Positions 44,009 through 51,886 of a DNA stretch of 64,000 bases are shown piece by piece. Positions within the stretch are counted from its first letter, which is position 1. Every line of letters starts with the position of its first letter. Under the pieces are notes generated by a model. It ran no database searches. It was not told the origin of the DNA and was given only the letters and a program-made list of their open reading frames with translations. This DNA comes from Marinovum sp034669705 (GTDB taxonomy: Bacteria; Pseudomonadota; Alphaproteobacteria; Rhodobacterales; Rhodobacteraceae). The DNA lies in assembly GCF_034669705.1 (NCBI RefSeq), contig NZ_JAXMOR010000015.1, forward strand, positions 51,874 to 115,873, given 5' to 3'. Position numbers and translations under genes: made by a program.

Positions 44009-44768
44009 GACCACCGACAATGGCTTTCTCGGCGGCCGGCTGCAGATCCTGCAACCGCGCCGGGGGTATCGCGCCGGCATCGATCCGGTCCTGCTGGCGG
44101 CCAGCGTCGCGGCGCGGCCCGGTCAGGCGGTGCTGGAGCTGGGCTGCGGTGTCGGCACGGCACTTTTGTGCCTGGGCGCGCGGGTGCCGGGGCTGAGACT
44201 GGATGGGGTCGAGCTGCAGCCCGAATACGCGCTGCTGGCGCGCGAGAACGCGGCGCGCAACGGGCTCTCGGTCGAGATCACCACCGCCGACCTGACCACG
44301 CTTCCCGCTGCGCTCAAGGCCCGCAGTTTCGACCATGTGATTGCAAACCCACCGTATTTCCGGCGCGACAACAGTTCCGCCAGCCCCGACGCCGGGCGCG
44401 AGACCGGCCGTGGCGAGGCGCTGGCGCTGTCGGACTGGATCGCCGTGGCGGCGCGGCGGCTGAAGCCCGGCGGTACTGCCACTGTCATCCAGCGCGCCGA
44501 GCGGCTGCCGGAGATGCTGGCGGGCTGCGAAGGCCGGCTGGGATCGCTCGAGGTGCAGCCGTTGGCGCCGCGAGCGGGCCGCCCGGCGCGGCTGGTGCTG
44601 CTGCGTGGGCGCAAGGGCGGCGGGGCGGCGTTCCGCCTGCATGCGCCGCTGGTGCTGCATTGCGGCGCAGTGCATGCCGGCGACGGCGACGACTATGCGC
44701 CGGTGATCTCGGATGTGCTGCGAAACGGGGCAGCCTTGCCGTTCGGCGCGGCGTCCGGTCTGGCATAG
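43983..44768 (+). CDS. tRNA1(Val) (adenine-N6)-methyltransferase-like protein (TrmN6/YfiC type)
   Basis: 261 residues, SAM-dependent N6-adenine methyltransferase fold. N-terminal LGGRLQILQPRRGYRAGIDPVLLAAS is typical of the YfiC/TrmN6 group. SAM motif is LELGCGVGTALLCLGA, and the catalytic motif is VIANPPYFRR. The usual E. coli target is A37 of tRNA1-Val; the alphaproteobacterial target may differ. Start at 43983 or the in-frame ATG at 43989. It overlaps DUF2007. Confidence 0.85.
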   Translation: MTMTSVSTETTDNGFLGGRLQILQPRRGYRAGIDPVLLAASVAARPGQAVLELGCGVGTALLCLGARVPGLRLDGVELQPEYALLARENAARNGLSVEITTADLTTLPAALKARSFDHVIANPPYFRRDNSSASPDAGRETGRGEALALSDWIAVAARRLKPGGTATVIQRAERLPEMLAGCEGRLGSLEVQPLAPRAGRPARLVLLRGRKGGGAAFRLHAPLVLHCGAVHAGDGDDYAPVISDVLRNGAALPFGAASGLA

Positions 44769-44860
44769 GCGGCGGCTTGCAGGCTTTCGCAGACGCAGCG
44801 TGACACAACCGGAAATATGTGCTGCACTGAGAGTCCACACGATACCATAGGAGGATCCTC

Positions 44861-45034
44861 ATGAGCTTGAGTTCGCACCTGCACGAATTGAAGAAGAAGC
44901 ATCAGGTACTGTCGGACAGGGTGGAGGAAGCCCAGCGGGCGCCCGGTACGGATGACCTGACGATCGCGGACCTCAAAAAGCAGAAGTTGCGACTGAAGGA
45001 AGAAATTTCGCGGATTGCGGAGCAAGTTCACTAA
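44861..45034 (+). CDS. DUF465 (YdcH-like) small protein, second copy
   Basis: 57 residues, translated by hand. It starts MSLSSHLHELKKKHQVLSD and contains RAPGTDDLTIADLKKQKLRL, ending EEISRIAEQVH, with the family motif LTIADLKKQKLRLKEEI. A strong AGGAGG ribosome site is placed 6 nt before the ATG, and a good terminator follows at 45119. It appears to be an independent, well-expressed unit. Shorter than the paralogue at 3465-3689. Confidence 0.88.
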   Translation: MSLSSHLHELKKKHQVLSDRVEEAQRAPGTDDLTIADLKKQKLRLKEEISRIAEQVH

Positions 45035-45118
45035 GACACTCCGGCGACGGCACGCCGCGGCGTGTCGTCTGCTGTGACCCGTGCGCCGGCCCCGGGCCGG
45101 CCGCGAAGTGACTGGACA

Positions 45119-45141
45119 GGGGCGGTTTTCCGCCCCTTTTT
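45119..45141 (+). terminator. Rho-independent terminator of the second DUF465 gene
   Basis: GGGGCGG (45119-45125) and CCGCCCC (45130-45136) form a 7-bp stem with a TTTT loop, followed by five T residues. Confidence 0.88.
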
Positions 45142-45173
45142 GCTGTCTTGGCATCTGCCGCACTGGGGCCTGC

Positions 45174-45204
45174 AAAGAAATGGCCGGTCGCGGGGACCGG
45201 CCAT
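45174..45204 (-). terminator. Terminator of phaB (minus strand)
   Basis: ATGGCCGGTC and GACCGGCCAT form a perfect 10-bp stem (45180-45189 with 45195-45204). On the minus strand it is followed by TTTCTTT. Confidence 0.8.
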
Positions 45205-45246
45205 CTGGTGGTGTTCAGCTGCCCGGCGGGCGCGGAGCAAAGACGC

Positions 45247-45969
45247 TCAGACGAAGAACTGCGCGCCGTTGGCCGAGATCGTCGAGCCGTTGATGAAGCC
45301 GGCGTCGTCGGAGGCGAGGAAGCTCACGCAGCGGGCGATTTCCTCGGGCTCGCCGAGACGGCCTGCGGGGATCTGACCGATGATCGATTCGCGGACCTTT
45401 TCCGGCACGGCCATCACCATCTCGGTGGCGATGTAGCCCGGGCAGATGGCATTGGCGGTGATGCCGGCGCGGGCGCCTTCCTGGGCCAGAGACTTCACGA
45501 TCCCGAGATCGCCGGCCTTGGTGGCGGCATAGTTCACCTGGGCGAACTGGCCCTTCTGGCCGTTGATCGAGGAAATCACGATGACGCGGCCGAACTTGCG
45601 CTCGCGCATGCCGGGCCAGATCGGGTGGACGGTGTTGAACACGCCGGTGAGGTTGGTGTCGATCACCTCTTTCCACTGCTGCGGCGTCATCTTGTGGAAC
45701 GGCGCGTCGCGGGTGATGCCGGCGTTGGCGACCACGATGTCGATCGGGCCGACCTCGGATTCGACCTTTTCGATCCCGGCCTTGGATTCGTCGTAATCGG
45801 CGACGTTCCACTTGTAGGTCTTGATGCCGGTTTCCTCGGTGAACTTGGCCGCGGCCTCGTCATTGCCGGCATAGGTGGCGACCACCGTGCAACCCTGTTC
45901 CTTGAGCGCCTTGGAAATCGCCGCGCCGATGCCGCGCGATCCTCCGGTGACGAGTGCTGTTCGTGCCAT
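45247..45969 (-). CDS. phaB: Acetoacetyl-CoA reductase
   Basis: 240 residues, short-chain dehydrogenase that reduces acetoacetyl-CoA to (R)-3-hydroxybutyryl-CoA with NADPH for polyhydroxybutyrate. Cofactor motif GGSRGIGAAIS, catalytic Ser in VISSINGQKGQ, and YAATK (Tyr-x3-Lys) are present. ANAGITRDAPFHKMTPQQW and the C-terminal GSTISANGAQFF match PhaB closely. GGAGGAAG ribosome site. It lies 150 bp downstream of phaA with a hairpin between. Confidence 0.96.
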   Translation of the reverse strand: MARTALVTGGSRGIGAAISKALKEQGCTVVATYAGNDEAAAKFTEETGIKTYKWNVADYDESKAGIEKVESEVGPIDIVVANAGITRDAPFHKMTPQQWKEVIDTNLTGVFNTVHPIWPGMRERKFGRVIVISSINGQKGQFAQVNYAATKAGDLGIVKSLAQEGARAGITANAICPGYIATEMVMAVPEKVRESIIGQIPAGRLGEPEEIARCVSFLASDDAGFINGSTISANGAQFFV

Positions 45970-45992
45970 GATCTTCCTCCAAATCAAACTGC

Positions 45993-46020
45993 ATTGTAAT
46001 AGGGGTACCGCGTCACAAAA
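45993..46020 (-). promoter_or_regulatory. Possible phaB promoter
   Basis: On the minus strand TTTTGT (46020-46015), 16 nt, then TACAAT (45998-45993). The -35 element is weak. If used, phaB has its own start 25-30 nt before its ATG, separate from phaA. Confidence 0.35.
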
Positions 46021-46083
46021 TACCGCGCAACTTTATTGCGCTATTCGGACGCGACAAGATTTATCCTAAGCTTTTCGCGGGGT

Positions 46084-46109
46084 GGCCGGGGCGGCGAGTC
46101 GCCCCGGCC
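46084..46109 (-). terminator. Strong GC hairpin between phaA and phaB
   Basis: GGCCGGGGCG and CGCCCCGGCC form a perfect 10-bp stem around a GCGAGT loop. There is no long T-tract, so it may be an attenuator, an RNA-stability element or a Rho-dependent stop, tuning phaA against phaB. Confidence 0.6.
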
Positions 46110-46119
46110 GACGCATGAA

Positions 46120-47295
46120 TCAGGGCCGTTCGACGCAGAGCGCCACGCCCATGCCGCCGCCGATGCAGAGCGTGGCGAGGCCTTTCTTGGCGTCGCGGCG
46201 CTTCATCTCGAACAGCAGGGTGTTGAGCACGCGGGCGCCGGAGGCACCGATCGGATGGCCGATGGCGATGGCGCCGCCGTTGACGTTGACGATCGCCGGA
46301 TCCCAGCCCATGTCCTTGTTGACCGCGCAGGCCTGGGCGGCGAAGGCCTCGTTGGCTTCCACCAGGTCGAGGTCCTCGACCTTCCAGCCGGCCTTTTCCA
46401 GCGCCTTGCGCGACGCATAGATCGGGCCGACGCCCATGATCGACGGGTCGAGCCCGGCGGTGGCATAGGAGGCGATGCGGGCCAGCGGCTCGATGCCGCG
46501 GCGCTCGGCCTCGTCGGCCGACATCAGCAGCGCACCGGCGGCACCGTCATTGAGACCCGAGGCATTGGCCGCGGTGACCGAGCCGTCCTTGGTGAAGGCC
46601 GGGCGCAGCTTCTGCATCGCTTCCATGGTGGCGCCATGGCGGATGTATTCGTCGTCCTTGACCTCGATGTCGCCCTTGCGGGTCTTGACGGTGAAGGGCA
46701 CGATCTCATCGGCAAACTTGCCGGCCTTCTGAGCGGCCTCGGCCTTGTTCTGCGAGCTGACGGCGAATTCGTCCTGCTGGTCGCGGCTGATCTGCCACTT
46801 CTCGGCCACGTTCTCGGCGGTCTGGCCCATGTGATAGCCGTTGAAGGCATCCCAGAGTCCGTCGCGGATCATCGTGTCGATGTATTTCATGTCGCCCATC
46901 TTCTGGCCCTGGCGCAGGTTGGCGCAATGGGGCGACATCGACATGTTTTCCTGGCCGCCGGCGGCCACGATCGTGGCATCGCCAAGCTGGATGTGCTGGG
47001 CGGCGAGCGCCACGGCGCGCAGGCCCGAGCCACAGACCTGGTTGATGCCCCAGGCGGCGGATTCCTGCGGGAAACCGGCGTTGATATGCGCCTGGCGGGC
47101 CGGGTTCTGCCCCTGGCCTGCGGTCAGAACCTGGCCGAGGATGGTCTCGCTCACGTCGGATCCGTCGATGCCGGCGCGCTCGACAAGCGCCCGGAGCATG
47201 GTGGCGCCGAGGTCATGGGCGGGCGTATTGGCAAACGAGCCCAGGAAAGACCCGACAGGGGTCCGGGCGGCCGAGGCGATAACGACATTGGTCAT
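46120..47295 (-). CDS. phaA: Acetyl-CoA C-acetyltransferase
   Basis: 391 residues, biosynthetic thiolase that condenses two acetyl-CoA. The acyl-binding Cys is in NQVCGSGLRAVALAA, catalytic His in GHPIGASGARVL, and the second Cys in CIGGGMGVALCVER. The ATG at 47295 has AAGGAAG 5 nt before it and gives the usual length. phaA then phaB is a classical polyhydroxybutyrate order; phaC is not in the window. Confidence 0.97.
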   Translation of the reverse strand: MTNVVIASAARTPVGSFLGSFANTPAHDLGATMLRALVERAGIDGSDVSETILGQVLTAGQGQNPARQAHINAGFPQESAAWGINQVCGSGLRAVALAAQHIQLGDATIVAAGGQENMSMSPHCANLRQGQKMGDMKYIDTMIRDGLWDAFNGYHMGQTAENVAEKWQISRDQQDEFAVSSQNKAEAAQKAGKFADEIVPFTVKTRKGDIEVKDDEYIRHGATMEAMQKLRPAFTKDGSVTAANASGLNDGAAGALLMSADEAERRGIEPLARIASYATAGLDPSIMGVGPIYASRKALEKAGWKVEDLDLVEANEAFAAQACAVNKDMGWDPAIVNVNGGAIAIGHPIGASGARVLNTLLFEMKRRDAKKGLATLCIGGGMGVALCVERP

Positions 47296-47475
47296 GGTTT
47301 CTTCCTTCACCGTTTGTGGCGCAGGGACGATATCAGGACCTCACCTTGCGGCCCGATATCCCCCCGCCGCTCGAGACGATGAAATAGCCTATGCCTGCCG
47401 TTCTCACAACCGTTCCGTGCCCGCGGGCGGCGCTCGCGGCGAGGTGTTCTCAAACTGCCCGAAAAAGCATCACTG

Positions 47476-48312
47476 TCAGGCGCTGGCGCGGCTCTCGCGC
47501 GGGGCCAGCCAGCCGGGCGAGACCGTTGGAGCGCCGAAGAAATAGCCCTGCAGGCAATCGACGCCCATCGCGGTAAGTGTCGCAACATCCTCGGCGTTTT
47601 CGACATTCTCGGCCACGGTGAACATGTCGAACTGCTGCGCGATCGACAGGATCGCCTGGGTCAGCACCTGGTTGTCGGGGTCGGCGTGGATGTTGCGGAT
47701 GAACTGGCCGTCGATCTTGAGGATGTCGAACTGGAACCGCTTGAAATGCCGCAGGGCGGTAAAGCCGGCGCCGAAGTCGTCGAGCGCGAAGGCAATGCCG
47801 CGTTTCTGCAGGTCCGACATGAAGCCGATGACGAGCTCTGGCACCAGCATTGCCGAGCCTTCGGTGATCTCGAGAATCAGCCGCTCGGCCACGGTCGGAT
47901 CGGATCTGAGCCCGCGCTCGAGGGTGCGGGTCCAGGGCCGGTAGCCGATCGAGCGGGCCGACATGTTGATCGCCAGCCGCAGCGAGGGCGTGCGCGCCAG
48001 CGCCAGCAGGCCCTTTTCCAGCGCCAGGCAGTCGATCCGGCGGCCGGTCTCGGTCTCTTCAATGGTGTCGATGAACTCGGCGGCGGGGATCACCCGCCCG
48101 GTTTCGTCCAGCACCCGGATCAGCCCCTCGTAGAACGCCATGCGGTCGGGGCGGCGGGCCTGCACCACCGGTTGATAGGCCAGCATCACCTGCTTGTGAC
48201 GCACCGCCTCCTCGACCATGCGCAGGGTGTCGCCGTCGCGCAGCATCAGCGCCTCTGCCAGCGCGTTGCGGCTTTCCCTGCGCGGGGCGTGCTGCCTCGC
48301 TCGCTCATCCAT
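47476..48312 (-). CDS. EAL-domain cyclic-di-GMP phosphodiesterase
   Basis: 278 residues, no GGDEF or sensor domain and no membrane span; a short N-terminal tail precedes EAL (about 35-270). Catalytic features are YEGLIRV (EGL in place of EAL), INMSA, LILEITEGSA, LDDFGAGFTALRHF, ILKIDGQFI, VAENVE and LQGYFFG. The acidic and Lys residues needed for hydrolysis are all seen, so it is probably active. The ATG at 48312 follows GGAGGG. Located upstream of phaA on the same strand, 180 bp apart. Confidence 0.9.
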   Translation of the reverse strand: MDERARQHAPRRESRNALAEALMLRDGDTLRMVEEAVRHKQVMLAYQPVVQARRPDRMAFYEGLIRVLDETGRVIPAAEFIDTIEETETGRRIDCLALEKGLLALARTPSLRLAINMSARSIGYRPWTRTLERGLRSDPTVAERLILEITEGSAMLVPELVIGFMSDLQKRGIAFALDDFGAGFTALRHFKRFQFDILKIDGQFIRNIHADPDNQVLTQAILSIAQQFDMFTVAENVENAEDVATLTAMGVDCLQGYFFGAPTVSPGWLAPRESRASA

Positions 48313-48399
48313 TGCCGGACCCTCCGTTGCGGTCAGGGCCAATCTGGGCAACAAGGTTTAATCTCGGGTTTACATCGCCCAACAAAAGCGGAGGCGCAG

Positions 48400-48978
48400 A
48401 TGGATCATGACAGCAGGCGCTGCGGCTGGGCCGGGCCGGAGCCGATCTACATCGCCTATCACGACACTGAATGGGGGGTGCCGGAATATGACGCCCGCGC
48501 GCTCTGGGAAAAGCTGATCCTCGACGGCTTTCAGGCCGGGCTGAGCTGGATCACCATTCTCAAGAAGCGCGAGGCGTTCCGCGCCGCCTTTGCCGGTTTC
48601 GACCCGGAGGTGATCGCCGGATGGGGCGCGCCCGAGGTGACGCGCCTTCTGGCCAACCCCGGCATCATCCGCCACCGCGGCAAGATCGAGGCCACGATCA
48701 CCAATGCCCGCGCCTATCTCGAGCTGGGGCAGGGGTTCGACGACTTCCTGTGGCGCTATGTTGACGGGGTGCCGTTGCAGAACCGCTTTGCCAGCGATGC
48801 CGAGGTGCCGCCGTTCACGCCGCTCTCGGAGCAGGTGTCGAAGGATCTCAAGAAGGCGGGTTTCCGGTTCTGCGGCCCGACGATCACCTATGCCTTCATG
48901 GAGGCCTGCGGGCTGGTCAACGACCACTTGACCTGCTGCCCGCGCCACGCCGCCTGCGCCGCTTTGGCCCGCGGCTGA
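48400..48978 (+). CDS. tag: DNA-3-methyladenine glycosylase I
   Basis: 192 residues, HhH-family base-excision enzyme removing 3-methyladenine. CGWAGPEPIYIAYHDTEWG at the start and NDHLTCCPRH near the end supply the Cys/His zinc ligands. ILDGFQAGLSWITILKKREAFR and GFRFCGPTITYAFMEACG are characteristic. Ribosome site GGAGG. Complete. Confidence 0.96.
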   Translation: MDHDSRRCGWAGPEPIYIAYHDTEWGVPEYDARALWEKLILDGFQAGLSWITILKKREAFRAAFAGFDPEVIAGWGAPEVTRLLANPGIIRHRGKIEATITNARAYLELGQGFDDFLWRYVDGVPLQNRFASDAEVPPFTPLSEQVSKDLKKAGFRFCGPTITYAFMEACGLVNDHLTCCPRHAACAALARG

Positions 48979-49020
48979 GCCTCGGCGCCGAAAGCCGGGC
49001 CGAAACCGGGACCGGCGCTG

Positions 49021-49048
49021 TTGACTCTGCCATGGGCTGGTGTATACG
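49021..49048 (+). promoter_or_regulatory. Sigma-70 promoter of rpsD
   Basis: TTGACT (49021-49026) and TATACG (49043-49048) with a 16-nt spacer. Transcription would start near 49055, giving a leader of about 208 nt before the rpsD start. Confidence 0.7.
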
Positions 49049-49054
49049 CGCGGC

Positions 49055-49262
49055 TTCATTGGTGTTGGTGGCCCCCGCAAGGGGATGCCTGTCGAAGCCT
49101 CGGAACCGAGGTCTTAGAGGACAACGCCCTTTGCAGATGGCACGAGGCCCTTTCCGGGTCCGGCGCGCACTTACGGTCCGAGGCGGAGACGCGATTTCGG
49201 CCCGAGAAGTGGCAACCGGTTTTCGGAACAAGCCGACATGCCAATATAAAGGAGACCAGACG
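49055..49262 (+). promoter_or_regulatory. Long structured 5' leader of rpsD
   Basis: The leader contains a CCCC-GCAA-GGGG hairpin (49073-49084, GNRA-type loop), a CCTCGG/CCGAGG hairpin (49098-49111) and GC-rich stems beyond, then AAAGGAGA before the start. S4 represses its own mRNA in several bacteria, so a translational control leader is possible. This is an inference. Confidence 0.45.
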
Positions 49263-49883
49263 GTGACAAAACGCACCTCTGCCAAGTACAAGATCGACCG
49301 CCGCATGGGCGAAAACATCTGGGGCCGCCCGAAGTCCCCGGTGAACCGCCGCGAATACGGCCCCGGCCAGCACGGCCAGCGCCGCAAGGGCAAGCTGTCG
49401 GACTTCGGTCTGCAGCTGCGCGCCAAGCAGAAGCTGAAAGGCTACTACGGCGACCTGACCGAGAAACAGTTCCGCCGCATCTACCGCGAAGCCGAACGTG
49501 TGAAGGGTGACACCGGTGAGAACCTGATCGGCCTGCTCGAGCGCCGTCTCGACGCCGTGGTCTACCGCGCCAAGTTCGTCGCCACCGTGTTTGCCGCGCG
49601 CCAGTTCGTGAACCACGGCCACGTGACCGTGAACGGCCAGAAGGTCAACATCCCCTCCTACCGTGTGAAAGAGGGCGACGTGATCGAGGTTCGCGAGAAA
49701 TCCAAGCAGATGGCGGCAATCCTCGAAGCCACCCAGCTGCCCGAGCGTGACGTGCCCGATTACATCGACGCCGACCACTCCAAGCTGAAGGTGACTTTCG
49801 TGCGCGCCCCCGGCCTGTCGGACGTGCCGTACCCGGTCGTCATGGAACCGAATCTCGTCATCGAATATTACGCTCAGAACTAA
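49263..49883 (+). CDS. rpsD: 30S ribosomal protein S4
   Basis: 206 residues. Primary 16S rRNA-binding protein that nucleates small-subunit assembly. MTKRTSAKYKIDRRMGENIWG, GPGQHGQRRKGKLSDFGLQL and the S4 RNA-binding domain LERRLDAVVYRAKFVATVFA...VNHGHVTVNGQKVNIPS are typical. GTG start with AAGGAGA. It stands alone with its own promoter, a long leader and a strong terminator, unlike organisms where it is in the alpha operon. Confidence 0.98.
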   Translation: MTKRTSAKYKIDRRMGENIWGRPKSPVNRREYGPGQHGQRRKGKLSDFGLQLRAKQKLKGYYGDLTEKQFRRIYREAERVKGDTGENLIGLLERRLDAVVYRAKFVATVFAARQFVNHGHVTVNGQKVNIPSYRVKEGDVIEVREKSKQMAAILEATQLPERDVPDYIDADHSKLKVTFVRAPGLSDVPYPVVMEPNLVIEYYAQN

Positions 49884-49906
49884 TCCGTTCTGGCACCGAT
49901 GTTCCG

Positions 49907-49938
49907 AAAGGCCGCGCTCGTCAGCGCGGCCTTTTGTT
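49907..49938 (+). terminator. Rho-independent terminator of rpsD
   Basis: AAAGGCCGCGCT (49907-49918) pairs perfectly with AGCGCGGCCTTT (49923-49934) around a CGTC loop, then TGTT. Confidence 0.92.
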
Positions 49939-49963
49939 CATTCAGACCCCGGGGAGTGGGCGC

Positions 49964-51385
49964 ATGACACAGGACTATCCCATCTACGGCCGCATTGACG
50001 GGCCCATCGTGATGATCGGCTTCGGCTCGATCGGCAAGGGCACCTGGCCGCTGATCGAACGGCACTTCGAATATGATGCGGATCAGTTCGTGGTGATCGA
50101 GCCCGACAAGGGCCATCACAACTTCCTGCGCCAGCACAAGCTGAGCTTCGTCGACACCGCGCTGACGCCCGAGAACTATCGCGAGGTGCTGGGCGGGCTG
50201 TTCCCGGACGGAAAAGGCTTCTGCGTCAACCTCAGCGTCGACACCTCCTCGCTCGATATCATGAAGCTCTGCCGTGAGCTGGGCGTGCTCTATATCGACA
50301 CCGTGGTCGAGCCCTGGGCGGGCTATTACTTCGACACCGAGGACAATGCCGCGCGCACCAACTATGCCCTGCGCCAGAAGGTGCGCGACGAGAAGGCGGC
50401 CAACCCCGGCGGGACCACTGCCGTTTCCTGCTGCGGCGCCAATCCCGGCATGGTCAGCTGGTTCGTCAAGGAGGCGCTGCTGACCCTGGCCAAGGACACC
50501 GGCCGCGAGACCGAGACGCCTGCGGACCGCGACGGCTGGGCGAAGCTGATGCAATCGCTCGGGGTCAAGGGCGTCCACATCGCCGAGCGCGACACCCAGG
50601 CCCGCCGCACGCCGCGGCCGCGGGGCGTCTTCGTCAACACATGGTCGGTCGAGGGCTTCATTGCCGAGGGCTTCCAGCCGGCCGAGCTTGGCTGGGGCAC
50701 GCATGAGACCTGGTTCCCCGAGAACGCCCATCGTCAGGACAAAGGCTGCCAGTCCGCGATCTGGCTGGAGCGTCCCGGCGCGATCACCCGCGTGCACTCG
50801 TGGTGCCCCACCCCCGGCCCGCAGTTCGGTTTCCTTGTGACCCATAACGAGGCGGTCTCGATCTCGGACTATTACACGGTGGGCGAGGGCCACGCGCCGG
50901 AGTTCCGTCCGACCTGCCACTACGCCTATCACCCCTCGGACGACGCGGTGCTGTCGCTGCACGAGATGTTCGGTTCGGGCCAGCAGCAGCAAAAGCACCA
51001 CATCCTCACCGAGGACGAGATCGTCGAAGGCATCGACGAGTTGGGCGTGCTGCTCTTCGGTCACGAGAAGAACGCGCTCTGGTACGGCTCACGGCTGTCC
51101 AACGAAGAGACCCGCGACCTGGCGCCCTATCAGAATGCCACCGGGTTGCAGGTGACTTCGGCGGTGTTGGCGGGGATGGTCTGGGCGTTGGAGAACCCGC
51201 AGGCTGGGATTGTCGAGACCGACGAGATGGACCATGCCCGCTGTCTCGAGGTGCAGCGGCCTTATCTCGGCCCGGTCGAGGCGCATTACACCGACTGGAC
51301 GCCGCTTCAGGACCGCTGGGAGCACTTCCCCGAGGAGATCGACGAGAGCGACCCCTGGCTGTTCCGCAACGTGCTGGCAAGCTGA
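49964..51385 (+). CDS. hss: Homospermidine synthase
   Basis: 473 residues. Makes sym-homospermidine from putrescine (and spermidine) with NAD. N-terminal Rossmann IVMIGFGSIGKGTWPLIERHF and the central VSCCGANPGMVSWFVKEALL are typical, as are NTWSVEGFIAEGFQPAELGWG and PGAITRVHSWCPTPGPQFG. Length and segments match the bacterial enzyme. Ribosome site GGGGAG. It is 26 bp beyond the rpsD terminator, so probably an independent unit. Confidence 0.94.
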   Translation: MTQDYPIYGRIDGPIVMIGFGSIGKGTWPLIERHFEYDADQFVVIEPDKGHHNFLRQHKLSFVDTALTPENYREVLGGLFPDGKGFCVNLSVDTSSLDIMKLCRELGVLYIDTVVEPWAGYYFDTEDNAARTNYALRQKVRDEKAANPGGTTAVSCCGANPGMVSWFVKEALLTLAKDTGRETETPADRDGWAKLMQSLGVKGVHIAERDTQARRTPRPRGVFVNTWSVEGFIAEGFQPAELGWGTHETWFPENAHRQDKGCQSAIWLERPGAITRVHSWCPTPGPQFGFLVTHNEAVSISDYYTVGEGHAPEFRPTCHYAYHPSDDAVLSLHEMFGSGQQQQKHHILTEDEIVEGIDELGVLLFGHEKNALWYGSRLSNEETRDLAPYQNATGLQVTSAVLAGMVWALENPQAGIVETDEMDHARCLEVQRPYLGPVEAHYTDWTPLQDRWEHFPEEIDESDPWLFRNVLAS

Positions 51386-51886
51386 GCCGGGCATTGCCGC
51401 GACCCGCCTCCTGCTGCTGGGGGACGCCGGCCCGGAACAAGGCTGCAGCCCGCCGGTCTCTCGGCGTTTGCAGCGCAAACGCCTGCCGACAGCACTTTGC
51501 CTGCAAAGTGTGAGAGGCCAGCGGCTGCCCGCCCCGTCGCACCAATGGTGCGCCGATGATAGTGGCACGCTTTCGGCGTGACGGGCTGCCGCTTTGGCTA
51601 CTGCAGGCGGTTCCCATAAAGGTTCTACGGATTTTGTTGCCATAAAGTGTCAAGTCACCACCGTCAAAGCGGCACCCCGCGGGCAGCCACTGGCCCGGCT
51701 CGCGGCACTCTGCACGACCCCCGCCAACCGCAGCGACCCCGCGCCGGACCTGATCCGGCGCCTCCCCCTTCGACACCCGCGACCACGCCCCAGGGCAGGC
51801 CAGGCGCACAAAAGCACCGCGGCCAAGCAGCACCTTCCCTTGCCGGGCGGAGCGCTCTAAGAGGTTTCCCGGAAAGGAGCCCCCTC
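51386..51886. other. 501-bp gap hss / hisC dominated by repeats
   Basis: No gene is seen. It includes the second MITE-like copy (51429-51695) and a CGCCGGACCTGATCCGGCGC palindrome near 51743-51763. The ribosome site GGAAAGGAG of hisC lies at the right end. Confidence 0.7.
51429..51695. repeat. MITE-like element copy 2
   Basis: The core 51516-51695 (180 bp) has 17-nt inverted arms, 51516-51532 with 51679-51695, with one mismatch. It shares the arms, internal hairpins and the sequence order with 28621-28808. Between the common GCCCGGAACAAGGC prefix and the left arm it has an extra segment of about 60 bp carrying two hairpins (GGCGTTTGCAGCGCAAACGC and CACTTTGCCTGCAAAGTG). Confidence 0.83.

Noticed and set aside
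44341..44362. TTGCAAACCCACC-like motif resembling the repeat at 9652
   Set aside because: It is the coding sequence for the catalytic ANPPY of the methyltransferase.
49031..49262. Candidate SRP or 6S RNA upstream of rpsD
   Set aside because: The conserved SRP apical loop sequence was not found and the region reads better as an rpsD leader.
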